Source: a virus. From it: a DNA stretch of 25,644 nt. Location of the stretch: positions 1 through 25,644 of IMG/VR virus record IMGVR_UViG_3300047468_000006; one strand, given 5' to 3'. Shown here one piece after another: positions 8,640 through 15,307 of the stretch. Position 1 is the first letter of the stretch, and each line of letters begins with the position of its first letter. The notes under the pieces are model-generated. The model ran no database searches. It worked only from the letters and a program-made list of their open reading frames with translations, and had not been told where the DNA came from. The position numbers and the translations under genes are program-made.

Positions 8640-10173
8640 ATCGGCTTCTCCGCTGTTGCTCTAGGTAGCCGTGGCGCACCCCGGCGAATTGATTTGGATC
8701 GATGGCGACAGCCTGCCTGACAGGGGCCGCTGGTGGCGGGGCTGCTTGAGGCTTGGTTCCCTTCCCCATCAGTTGCGTCGCCACCATGTACTGGCTCATC
8801 GGGTCGCCAGCCGTGGCGTTCTCGGCTGTGGCCATCTTGGCCCCTGCATCGGTCGCCGCCTCGGCCACGGCACCCTGTGCCGATATCCCCGGCGTGGACG
8901 GACTGCCCAGTGCCGTCTGGTAAGCAGAGACGAACTTGTCTGTGGTCGTGCCCTGCTCGATGCCACCCGGCAGCGAGGTCCACGTGCCGCTGAGAACATT
9001 GCCGACATTGGCGATCTGCTTGGTGTCGCCCGACTGCAAGACCGTCGCAAGATCGCTGCCCGTCTTGGCTTTGTAGACATCGTTGGCATAGTTCCAAGCG
9101 GCGGTGTCCTGCGTCTCAGGACTGAAATCCTTGTAGCCATACTTCTGCGCCTGCTCGTTCCACGTCGGGGCGAGGAACTGGTAGCGGCCAGCGGCGCTGG
9201 ATGTCTGACCCGCATTCGGCCCGGTGTTGATGACATGGCCTAGACCGGGATGCTGACTATAGTCGCTGAATGTACTGCCACCATACATGACGTTATACTT
9301 GCCGCCGCTCTCCGGTCCGGCAATGGTGTCGAGCAAGGCACGCTGGTAGTTGGCTAATCCACCGCCGCCGCCACCGCCCCCACCGCCATAGAGCGACGGC
9401 AGTTCACCGCGCTGGCCTGCTTCGAGAGCCGCCTTCTGTGCTTGCGTCAGACCGCCATAGTCCCACGACCAGCCGCCGCCCGATTGCTCCGGAGACAACT
9501 GATCGAGATGGATGCCGCCGCCATGCATCTCCAACCCAGTGCCGCCGATCTTCTTGGCCTGCCAATACTGGGCGATAGGGGCCAGCGCGTCACCGCTCAA
9601 CCGGTTGCCGTTTGGGTCAACGACGTAGACATCGGCGGCGCGGCCAAGGTCATGACGATGGGTGCCGGTGCGACCCGGACCGCTCTCCGGTTGCCCGCCG
9701 CTGTAGACCTGCATCGAGTAGCCGGGGCCATAAACATCGGCCACCGCCTGCTCAAGACTGCCGAACAGTTCAGGGGTGAGTGGCCGGTTGCGCGTAGCCT
9801 TCTCATTGGCGTAGACGACACCACCTCTCGCTAAAGAGACGATGCCGCCATTGGCGTAACCTTGAGCCTGTTGAGGCAGCGACCCAAGACCTTGGGCCTG
9901 TGGCGGCATCGGTTGCTGGGGAGGGGGTGAGGGAGGAGGCTGCATGCCCGCCCCAGCGAACACCGGCTGGATTGATCCAGAGTATTCTTCGGCCATCGAC
10001 TTGCGCTTGCTGGGATCGCCGCCACCCGTGGTGGCGCGCATCCTCTTACGCTCATGGATTTCTCCAAGCGCCAGCCAGCCGGGGACCATCCCGGTAGGGT
10101 GAGACAACTCACGCTGAAGCGCATGGTCGGGCAGACTTTTGATTTCCGAAAACGCCCGCGCCAGATCGACCAT
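8632..10173 (-). CDS. Virion lysozyme: M15-like peptidase plus GH104 lytic transglycosylase domains
   Basis: The product is 513 aa. Residues 1-65 (PGWLALGEIHERKRMR) resemble a short N-terminal module seen in other phage structural proteins. A Pro/Gln-rich linker ends in GYANGGIVSLARGG (105-118). Residues about 129-246 carry HDLGRAAD (H174, D181) and IHLD (H222, D224), the zinc-ligand pattern of M15-type D,D- or L,D-carboxypeptidases. After a poly-Gly linker (264-272), residues 273-424 align by eye with lambda endolysin R: AGPESGGKY with likely catalytic E288, FSDYSQHP, AAGRYQFL, DFSPETQD and TWTSLPGG. The C-terminus is Ala-rich. Two cell-wall activities in one chain, lying among structural genes, point to a virion enzyme used at entry rather than a holin-linked endolysin. 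The start overlaps the upstream stop as TGATG. Confidence 0.9.
   Translation of the reverse strand: MVDLARAFSEIKSLPDHALQRELSHPTGMVPGWLALGEIHERKRMRATTGGGDPSKRKSMAEEYSGSIQPVFAGAGMQPPPSPPPQQPMPPQAQGLGSLPQQAQGYANGGIVSLARGGVVYANEKATRNRPLTPELFGSLEQAVADVYGPGYSMQVYSGGQPESGPGRTGTHRHDLGRAADVYVVDPNGNRLSGDALAPIAQYWQAKKIGGTGLEMHGGGIHLDQLSPEQSGGGWSWDYGGLTQAQKAALEAGQRGELPSLYGGGGGGGGGGLANYQRALLDTIAGPESGGKYNVMYGGSTFSDYSQHPGLGHVINTGPNAGQTSSAAGRYQFLAPTWNEQAQKYGYKDFSPETQDTAAWNYANDVYKAKTGSDLATVLQSGDTKQIANVGNVLSGTWTSLPGGIEQGTTTDKFVSAYQTALGSPSTPGISAQGAVAEAATDAGAKMATAENATAGDPMSQYMVATQLMGKGTKPQAAPPPAAPVRQAVAIDPNQFAGVRHGYLEQQRRSRYG
9820..9861 (-). repeat. GYANGGIVSLARGG motif in the virion lysozyme
   Basis: This 42-base unit encodes residues 105-118 and sits between the Pro/Gln linker and the M15-like domain. 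It matches the two copies in the 598-aa protein nearly residue for residue. Confidence 0.85.
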
Positions 10174-11315
10174 CAGCCGGTTGTCCCTCTGCCAAGGTTA
10201 TAGAGGGCCTGCATGCCCATGGCTGATCCAACTGCACCGGCAATCGGGTTGCTCGGCGTTGTCGTGTTGGTCGTCTGATTGGTGCCGGTCGGCTGGCTGG
10301 CCAACAGGCTGGACAGGTAGGACAGGTTCTGGCGTGGCCAGTTCTGCTGGTTCTGGAAATCCTCATAGGCAAGATCGAGGCCCTGCTGCTGCCGGTCCTC
10401 CATCGACTGGCCGACACCCAGCATGGTCTGGAAGCGGGACATCTGCATGTCGTCGGACAGCTTCTGGAAGTCGGCCATCTGGCCAGCCGTGTTGCCTGCC
10501 AGTTGCAACCCCTCAAGCCCCAGTTTCTGGCCGCCCTGCCGTAGCTGCTCGGTCTGGCTCTGCGCCTCCATCCCCATCGCTGCGGCCTGCCGCTTGGCTT
10601 CCTCCGCGAACTGGCGGGAGGTTTCACCCATGCCCAAGGCTTCAAGGTTCTTGGATTGGTTAGCCAGCGAAGCTTGCAGTCCTCGACCCTGATCGCGTTC
10701 GAACTGCTGCTGCGCATTCTCGTAAGCCGACTGTCTTCCTTGGACACCGATATCCGAGATGCGCTGCTGCGCTGCGTTGGCTGCGATCTGCTGCTGCACC
10801 GCGCCACGGGAACCACCGAAGGCACCGGTCGTCCCTTGCTGCGCCTTGATCAGCGCCTGTTCTTCGGCGGCGTTGCGTGCCGCCTCGGCCTGCGCCGCCT
10901 CGGTCACCGACGCCATGTAGGGCGACATGTACTGGTTGGCCTGATCCGCGCCGAAGGTTCCAGTTCCGACCTGATCGGCAGCGAACTGACCGGGGTCATA
11001 GGTGCCGCCGTAGGTGTTATCGACCCCGCCAGCTTGGTAGTTCTGGTAGTTCATCGCCTGCTGGCCAACCATGCCAGCGAGAGAGTTGGCGTTGTTGAGG
11101 TAGTCGCCGCCGGACTGCGCAAAGTCCTGCGCCATGTTGAGGCCGGAAGTGGTCTGCCCACTCTGATCCGCCAGCCGCTGCCCGCCATAGGGCTGGTAGG
11201 GGCGCGTGCTTTCGGCCTGCCCCCGCTCCATCAGCGAGGTGTAGTACGGCTCTGCATATTCCGGCAGGCTTGATTGATGGACGGTACTCGTGGTTTCGCC
11301 GCCGCCTTTGCCCAT
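10173..11315 (-). CDS. Phage structural protein, Gln/Ala-rich, with MSPYM and FGGSR motifs
   Basis: The product is 380 aa. It begins with a polar Gly/Thr segment and LPEYAEPYY, then holds a YMSPYM motif (129-134) and GAFGGSRGA (164-172), followed by a long Gln/Ala/Glu-rich helical region (about 136-330) and a Thr/Asn-rich tail. The MSPYM...GAFGGSR combination recurs, to my knowledge, in structural proteins of many short-tailed phages, usually annotated as hypothetical. The ATG at 11315 follows the upstream TGA by one base, and GAGGA lies eight bases before it, so the start is well supported. The exact virion role is unknown; a head-tail or internal protein is plausible from its neighbours. 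Confidence 0.8.
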   Translation of the reverse strand: MGKGGGETTSTVHQSSLPEYAEPYYTSLMERGQAESTRPYQPYGGQRLADQSGQTTSGLNMAQDFAQSGGDYLNNANSLAGMVGQQAMNYQNYQAGGVDNTYGGTYDPGQFAADQVGTGTFGADQANQYMSPYMASVTEAAQAEAARNAAEEQALIKAQQGTTGAFGGSRGAVQQQIAANAAQQRISDIGVQGRQSAYENAQQQFERDQGRGLQASLANQSKNLEALGMGETSRQFAEEAKRQAAAMGMEAQSQTEQLRQGGQKLGLEGLQLAGNTAGQMADFQKLSDDMQMSRFQTMLGVGQSMEDRQQQGLDLAYEDFQNQQNWPRQNLSYLSSLLASQPTGTNQTTNTTTPSNPIAGAVGSAMGMQALYNLGRGTTG

Positions 11316-11316
11316 G

Positions 11317-11742
11317 TCAGTGTTCCTCTAGGGTGTATTCCATGAAGGTGCCGATGGCCTTGCCGCCCCAGTCCTTGACGTAGGCTGCGGTGCCGGGACG
11401 AGCGACCATCTCGATGTACTTGCAGTGGTTGTCCCTGCCGTAGGCTTTGATCTGGTCCCACATCTCGTTGAACCAGTCGTCACGATCCTTGCCAGCGATG
11501 TAGTCGATGCGCCCCACCTTCAGGCCGCTGGGGTAGAGCGTAATGACGAAGACCAGCGAGCCGATGATCTCCTTGTCCCTGATGGCGATCCACAGCGAGG
11601 CCGTGCCATCGATCAGTTGCGTCAGGACATCGACACTGTGGAAGCGGCCATGGGTCCGGATGATCGCCTTGTCCAGCCATGGACTGACCACGTGCCAGAC
11701 GTTGGTGATGTGGTCCTTCGGGACCGCCGAGATGGAAGTCAT
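11317..11742 (-). CDS. GNAT-like acetyltransferase-fold phage protein
   Basis: The product is 141 aa. The pattern of strands and helices fits a GNAT fold: WIAIRDKEIIGSLVFV (about 51-66) as the central strand pair, a VGRIDYIAG strand (76-84), an amphipathic helix with MWDQIKAYGRDNHC, then IEMVARPG and a C-terminal WGGKAIGTFMEYTL segment. A clear Q/RxxGxG/A acetyl-CoA loop is not obvious, so enzyme activity is uncertain. Small GNAT-like proteins do occur inside phage virion operons; T7 gp13 is a possible parallel in size and location. The start overlaps the upstream stop as ATGA (11739-11742). Confidence 0.7.
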   Translation of the reverse strand: MTSISAVPKDHITNVWHVVSPWLDKAIIRTHGRFHSVDVLTQLIDGTASLWIAIRDKEIIGSLVFVITLYPSGLKVGRIDYIAGKDRDDWFNEMWDQIKAYGRDNHCKYIEMVARPGTAAYVKDWGGKAIGTFMEYTLEEH

Positions 11743-12617
11743 CGGCTATTGGCTCCGAACCTGCCGGGTTGCGCATCCCGCCGAAGCCGCTCCGCAAGCG
11801 CCCTGTTCATGGCCGTTGGAGCCGCGACCGACTTTGCCGCGACCGCTGGCGGTGTCCACATGGCCTGCTGCACGGGGGGTGCCACATAGCGGGCAGGCGC
11901 GGTGATCGCCGGAAGCCTGCTGGTCTGGGAGGGGAACATGCCAGCGCCTTGGGATGCCCCGAAGTTGACCGCGTTTGGCGACCAGCCCACCCTAGCCGGT
12001 GCGGCCATGGCGGGAGCCACTGTCCCACCCACGGCATAACCCTGCGGCACCTGATCCGCCATCAGCGGTGCGCCGGTCGGTGCTCCCTGCTGGGCCATCG
12101 CCTGCAATGCGGCCAGTCCTCCCGGCGCTCCAGCCGGGGTGACCCCACCGCCGAAACCGCCGCCATCCATGGGTGGAGGTGGACCACCGAAGTTACGGCC
12201 CATGCCACCCCATCGGCCCATGCCCATGCCACCACCCCAGCCCATGCCACGCTGTTGCGCGCCCCAGCCACCGAAGCGACCGGAGAGGGGGCCACCGGGG
12301 GAAGCACCTGTCGCCGCTGCGGGAGGTGGCATCTGGGCATCGCCTTGCAGGCTGTTGATGCCACCCTCCAAACCCGGAGCCGCAGGCATCGCCTGCTGTG
12401 CGGCACGCTGCTGTGCATACTGCTGTTGCATCATCTGCGGCTGCATGCCGGGAGGGCGCATCGGCATCAGTCCCCTCTGCCCCATCTGGTTCTGCGGCAC
12501 ACCGCCACCACCCTTGCCCATGGAGTTGTAGGATGGCTGTTGGCTCATGCCTGCGCCAGCACCACCGGCACCCATGTTCTGCTGTTGCGGCGCACCGCCG
12601 CCGGTCTTGCCACCCAT
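11739..12617 (-). CDS. Gly/Met/Pro/Gln-rich low-complexity phage protein
   Basis: The product is 292 aa, with no recognised catalytic domain. The first 190 residues are low complexity: GGGAP runs, Met/Gln/Pro-rich stretches, a Gly/Trp/Met patch (about 114-145), and short Pro runs. Residues 193-200 (GYAVGGTV) echo a motif found in neighbouring proteins. The C-terminal 25 residues are more ordered and basic (AMNRALAERLRRDA). The frame is open upstream to 12743, but the ATG at 12617 is chosen because AAGGAA lies six bases before it and it forms a TGATG junction with the upstream stop. The longer Arg-rich extension is only a shadow of the preceding gene. The role is unknown; a disordered virion or scaffolding protein is possible. 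Confidence 0.75.
   Translation of the reverse strand: MGGKTGGGAPQQQNMGAGGAGAGMSQQPSYNSMGKGGGGVPQNQMGQRGLMPMRPPGMQPQMMQQQYAQQRAAQQAMPAAPGLEGGINSLQGDAQMPPPAAATGASPGGPLSGRFGGWGAQQRGMGWGGGMGMGRWGGMGRNFGGPPPPMDGGGFGGGVTPAGAPGGLAALQAMAQQGAPTGAPLMADQVPQGYAVGGTVAPAMAAPARVGWSPNAVNFGASQGAGMFPSQTSRLPAITAPARYVAPPVQQAMWTPPAVAAKSVAAPTAMNRALAERLRRDAQPGRFGANSR
12018..12041 (-). repeat. Diverged GYAVGGTV motif in the 292-aa protein
   Basis: Residues 193-200 resemble the start of the GYANGGIV motif in the adjacent genes; the rest of the unit is not kept. Confidence 0.45.
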
Positions 12618-14413
12618 CACTTGTTCCTTCCCTGTTCGAGGAGTTTGTCTCTGCGCGCCATCTCTGCCCTGATCGCAGGCGCTGTCATGAAGGGATCGCC
12701 AAGCACCGCTCCGCGCACGGAGGGTATCCACCTGTCGGCCCACTCGGGGAGGTCGCCGCCACTGATCGCCTTCTCGGCATCGAAGTCCGGCGTCACCTTG
12801 CCGCCCTCAGCGAGACTGACGATGCCGCCACTGGCGTAACCACGCACCAGCCCGCCGCCATTCAATGCCGGTGGCTGTTGTGGACTTCCTGTCCTCTGGG
12901 TCCGGACCTGATCGACCAAGCCTTGCAGATGGTTCGCCCCGGCATCTGTCGAGCCGTTGCCCAGTCCGGAGACGGCATCGGCAGGGACCACAAACTCGCC
13001 TTGGCTGAGAGCGGCTGGCTGCTGCCCGTCGATCATGGCAGGCACACTGTCGGATTGGCCGTCGCCTGCTGGTGCGCCCATCGACTTGACCCGCATGGCC
13101 AAGTCCTCAAGCGCAGGCTCACCGAACTCCTTGACGAAGGCCAAGAGGATCGGCTGCGGATCGGGCGACTTGCCCTGTATCGCCTCGACCGTCTGGGCAA
13201 TCAGTTCGTGGTCGTTGAGGTTGGAGCCTTCCTTCACCGTGTCTTCCATCGTCGTGTCGGGGGGAGGTTCCGGGGTCGAGCCGATCTGCGAGGTCGGGAA
13301 CGGGCTGGACGGGATGTCCTCCAGCATGGGGGCTTCATCCGTGCCGGGAACACCGTTCAACGGGAAGGTCATGTCCTGTGGCATCTGTGCCTGAAGATCG
13401 ATGCCGCCTCCTTCAGCGAGGCTGACAATGCCGCCATTGGCATAGCCGGGAACCAACCCGCCACGTGCCGCAAAGAACCGGTGTTCGACGGGCATGGCGC
13501 TGGTTCCATAGCCTTCGAGCGAAGACGGGAAAGACGGATCGCCGCCTTCGTACTTAATACCGGATACATCCTTCTTCTTGTCCTTCTTCTTGTCGCCTCC
13601 CAGCTTGCCCAGACTGCCCAGAAGCTGTGCGCCGATGCCCATCGCCATCATGGGGTTCTTCTTGATCCAGTCGCCGAAGCCACCCATGAAGCTCTTACCG
13701 GTTTCCTCCGTCGCGGCCTGCGCTCCGGTGGAGGCGACCGATGTCGGGATCGTCGTCGTCGTGGGCGCGAGCGCTGGTGTCCCTGCGGCAGCGGTGTTCG
13801 CGGCTGTGGTGTAAGCGGGTGCCGAGGTGCCTGCCCCTACCGAGGTCACAAGGGGATTGGCTGCATTCGCGGCAGCGGTGAAGCCGGGTGCCGAGGTGCC
13901 TGCTCCAACCGTCGTGGCCGGGAGTGCCGCCGTGATACCGGGTGATGCTGTCGGGATTACTGCCGTAGAGGCGGGGAGTGCTGCATTGCCGATGGCTCCG
14001 GTCGTGATCGCATCGACACCGATACCGGCACCAGCCCCACCTGCCGAGGCTAGGGTCGGGGCCAGCGTTGCTGCTGTCTCTCCTGCCGCAGCCGCCGCTG
14101 GGGCAAGCGTTGCCAGTTCAACCGCCGGGGCCGCTGTTGCTGCCAGCGTACCCAAGCCTGTAGCTGCTGTTGCCAAAGGAGCCGCAGCCGCCGTGGCCGC
14201 TGCTGCGGCTGGGGCTGCGGCTGAGAACATGGACGCCAAGAAAGGTAGGAAGAAGAACGCTTCTGGCAATCCTGTCTCGGGGTTGATGGTCAGACCGCCG
14301 GGAATGAGCGAGGCAATACCGGCAACCTCTGCGGGGTTGACGTGGATCAGCATGCTGTCCCCGAACCGCCCCTTTGCCGCCAGTTGTTGGGCGGTAAGCC
14401 TCATGTCATTCAT
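12617..14413 (-). CDS. Phage structural protein, Ala-rich, with SxGEFVVPAD motif
   Basis: The product is 598 aa. The N-terminus (GDSMLIHVNPAEV, then TINPETGLPEA) resembles a module shared by many phage proteins. Residues about 61-130 are nearly all Ala/Thr/Pro/Gly, followed by two copies of VGAGTSAP about 23 residues apart. A Lys-rich patch (274-281) separates this from a more ordered half with two GYA(N/S)GGIVSLAEGG motifs (323-336, 525-538) and ALSQGEFVVPADAVSGLGNGS (468-488), a motif I know from many phage structural proteins. The frame is open back to 14482, but ATG 14413 has AAGGA seven bases upstream, and the longer start would lie inside the acidic 44-aa gene. The function is not known. 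Confidence 0.8.
   Translation of the reverse strand: MNDMRLTAQQLAAKGRFGDSMLIHVNPAEVAGIASLIPGGLTINPETGLPEAFFFLPFLASMFSAAAPAAAAATAAAAPLATAATGLGTLAATAAPAVELATLAPAAAAAGETAATLAPTLASAGGAGAGIGVDAITTGAIGNAALPASTAVIPTASPGITAALPATTVGAGTSAPGFTAAANAANPLVTSVGAGTSAPAYTTAANTAAAGTPALAPTTTTIPTSVASTGAQAATEETGKSFMGGFGDWIKKNPMMAMGIGAQLLGSLGKLGGDKKKDKKKDVSGIKYEGGDPSFPSSLEGYGTSAMPVEHRFFAARGGLVPGYANGGIVSLAEGGGIDLQAQMPQDMTFPLNGVPGTDEAPMLEDIPSSPFPTSQIGSTPEPPPDTTMEDTVKEGSNLNDHELIAQTVEAIQGKSPDPQPILLAFVKEFGEPALEDLAMRVKSMGAPAGDGQSDSVPAMIDGQQPAALSQGEFVVPADAVSGLGNGSTDAGANHLQGLVDQVRTQRTGSPQQPPALNGGGLVRGYASGGIVSLAEGGKVTPDFDAEKAISGGDLPEWADRWIPSVRGAVLGDPFMTAPAIRAEMARRDKLLEQGRNK
12624..12629 (-). promoter_or_regulatory. Ribosome binding site deciding the start at 12617
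   Basis: AAGGAA lies six bases before ATG 12617, supporting this start over the longer frame beginning at 12743. Confidence 0.7.
12800..12841 (-). repeat. GYASGGIVSLAEGG motif, copy in the 598-aa protein (second)
   Basis: This 42-base unit encodes residues 525-538 and differs from the first copy by one residue. It follows a GGGLVR linker, as the first follows GGLVP. Confidence 0.85.
13406..13447 (-). repeat. GYANGGIVSLAEGG motif, copy in the 598-aa protein (first)
   Basis: This 42-base unit encodes residues 323-336. It is closely similar to units at 12800-12841 and 9820-9861, both in protein and in DNA. Confidence 0.85.
13787..13912 (-). repeat. Duplicated GAGTSAP unit in the 598-aa protein
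   Basis: VGAGTSAPGFTAAAN and VGAGTSAPAYTTAAN lie 23 codons apart, and the underlying DNA (GGTGCCGAGGTGCCTGC on the plus strand) is almost identical. This is a small, probably recent tandem duplication. Confidence 0.75.
14024..14233 (-). repeat. Alanine-rich low-complexity tract
   Basis: Residues about 61-130 of the 598-aa protein are mostly Ala with Thr, Pro and Gly. It follows a short hydrophobic stretch (FFFLPFLASMF). It could be a helical hydrophobic or flexible spacer; nothing in the sequence decides. Confidence 0.65.
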
Positions 14414-14420
14414 GGTCGTG

Positions 14421-14425
14421 TCCTT
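14421..14425 (-). promoter_or_regulatory. Ribosome binding site deciding the start at 14413
   Basis: AAGGA lies seven bases before ATG 14413 and shares bases with the TAA of the 44-aa gene. It supports this start over the in-frame ATG at 14482. Confidence 0.7.
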
Positions 14426-14558
14426 ACGCCTTGGGTTCGTCGGACGCTTCGTCTTCGTCGTCGTCGCCGTCGTCGTCTTCATCCGGCTCCGGCTGCGGGG
14501 GAATTGGTTCTGGCTTCGGAGGGGTTACCGGAGGGTCTACTTCTGGATCGCCTGTCAT
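14424..14558 (-). CDS. 44-aa Pro-rich, strongly acidic small protein
   Basis: This short gene lies between its two neighbours. The first half is Pro-rich with repeated P-x-P-E patterns and the second half is a run of Asp and Glu (DEDDDGDDDEDE), ending in EPKA. The ATG at 14558 has AAAGGAG seven bases upstream and overlaps the preceding stop as ATGA. Its TAA runs directly into the AAGGA that serves the next gene. Good translation signals at both ends argue that it is real. No family is recognised. It might be a disordered adaptor, a small scaffold or a DNA-mimic-like acidic peptide; none of these is shown. Confidence 0.7.
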   Translation of the reverse strand: MTGDPEVDPPVTPPKPEPIPPQPEPDEDDDGDDDEDEASDEPKA

Positions 14559-14818
14559 TGGACTGCTCCTTTCATTGCTTCTTCGCTTCTGGCCTGCGCA
14601 CTCGGAAGCTCGCTTTCCATGACGAGTTCTTCCTTGGTGCCTGACACGCTGCCACCGGCAGCGAGGGTGGTGGTGACATGAGCCGCCGCCAATTCATCCA
14701 TGGCAACACGCGCTCGGTTATGCACTGCATTCTGTATCCACTCGTCCACATCGACCGCGACGTATTCCATTGCCTTCTGTTCGGCTTCGCTGAGTTCGAC
14801 TGTGTATATGTTTGCCAT
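14555..14818 (-). CDS. Small conserved phage protein, unknown function
   Basis: The product is 87 aa. It begins with a beta-like segment (ANIYTVELSEAE), then a helix with DVDEWIQNAVHNRARVAMDEL (about 24-44), followed by a polar, likely flexible tail. The WIxNAVHNRARxAMDE pattern is one I have seen in small proteins of other phages beside tail-fibre genes, always without a known role. The start at 14818 is three bases after the upstream stop; no strong Shine-Dalgarno is visible, so coupling is likely. It ends in an ATGA overlap with the 44-aa gene. Confidence 0.75.
   Translation of the reverse strand: MANIYTVELSEAEQKAMEYVAVDVDEWIQNAVHNRARVAMDELAAAHVTTTLAAGGSVSGTKEELVMESELPSAQARSEEAMKGAVQ
14566..14572 (-). 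promoter_or_regulatory. Ribosome binding site of the 44-aa gene
   Basis: AAAGGAG lies seven bases before ATG 14558. It is one of the best Shine-Dalgarno sequences in the window and supports the small gene as translated. Confidence 0.7.
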
Positions 14819-14821
14819 TAC

Positions 14822-15307
14822 TTACCCGATCAGATGTCCTGAGAACTGGCCGTAGTTCAGGTCTGTATACATGGACCCAGCACCAGTTTCGTAGCGCACT
14901 GTTGCGTAGTCATTAGCGTTCAAGAAAATATGCCCCTCGGCAATGAGCGACCACCACGTCGAGGCTGGCTTGTTGGTGATGAACCTGCTGCCACCATAAC
15001 CAGCACCGTTCACATATAGTGCGGTGCGGTACTCACCTGCGTTGGCATTCGGTGCCAGTTGGTGAAACCTAAGGAAGTACCTTCCGGCGACCGGCGCGGT
15101 GAACCTGCCATTGGCCACGTTGTAGGCAGACCCGATGTTGAAGATCGCGGTGAGGAAGATGATATCCGCTCCCGCTACGGTGGCATTGTTGTTGTTGGTG
15201 CTGAAGGCCACCTGAAACGGTTTCAGCACCCTGCCTGCCGTGTCGATGGTCATGTAGTTGGTGCCAGCTATGCTGAGATTTCCGGTGCTGCTGAAATCGA
15301 TGCTCAT
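14822..15307 (-). CDS. C1q-like domain phage protein, copy 2
   Basis: The product is 161 aa and looks like a single C1q/TNF-like jelly-roll domain. Signatures are GRFTAPVAGRYFLRF (about 67-81), GEYRTALYVNG (91-101) and the C-terminal YGQFSGHLIG, matching the FxGxLI end typical of C1q domains. Such domains trimerise and bind ligands, and in phages they cap fibres or decorate virions. It is a paralogue of the gene just upstream, with the same start pattern (M-x-x-DF-x-ST). ATG 15307 is chosen over an upstream extension to 15418 because it makes an ATGA junction with the previous stop and begins at the shared N-terminus. Confidence 0.85.
   Translation of the reverse strand: MSIDFSSTGNLSIAGTNYMTIDTAGRVLKPFQVAFSTNNNNATVAGADIIFLTAIFNIGSAYNVANGRFTAPVAGRYFLRFHQLAPNANAGEYRTALYVNGAGYGGSRFITNKPASTWWSLIAEGHIFLNANDYATVRYETGAGSMYTDLNYGQFSGHLIG

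Noticed and set aside
12398-13945. Plus-strand open frame of 515 codons
   Set aside because: It is opposite the Ala/Gly-rich 598-aa and 292-aa genes; the predicted protein is His/Arg/Cys-rich and lacks any known motif.
14418-14482. Longer N-terminus for the 598-aa protein, Thr/Lys-rich
   Set aside because: This stretch is the shadow of the acidic 44-aa gene; the AAGGA site and ATG 14413 give a better start.
13827-14681. Plus-strand Ala/Val-rich frame of 284 codons resembling a membrane protein
   Set aside because: The hydrophobic look comes from the complement of the Ala-rich tract in the 598-aa gene, and it crosses three real minus-strand genes.
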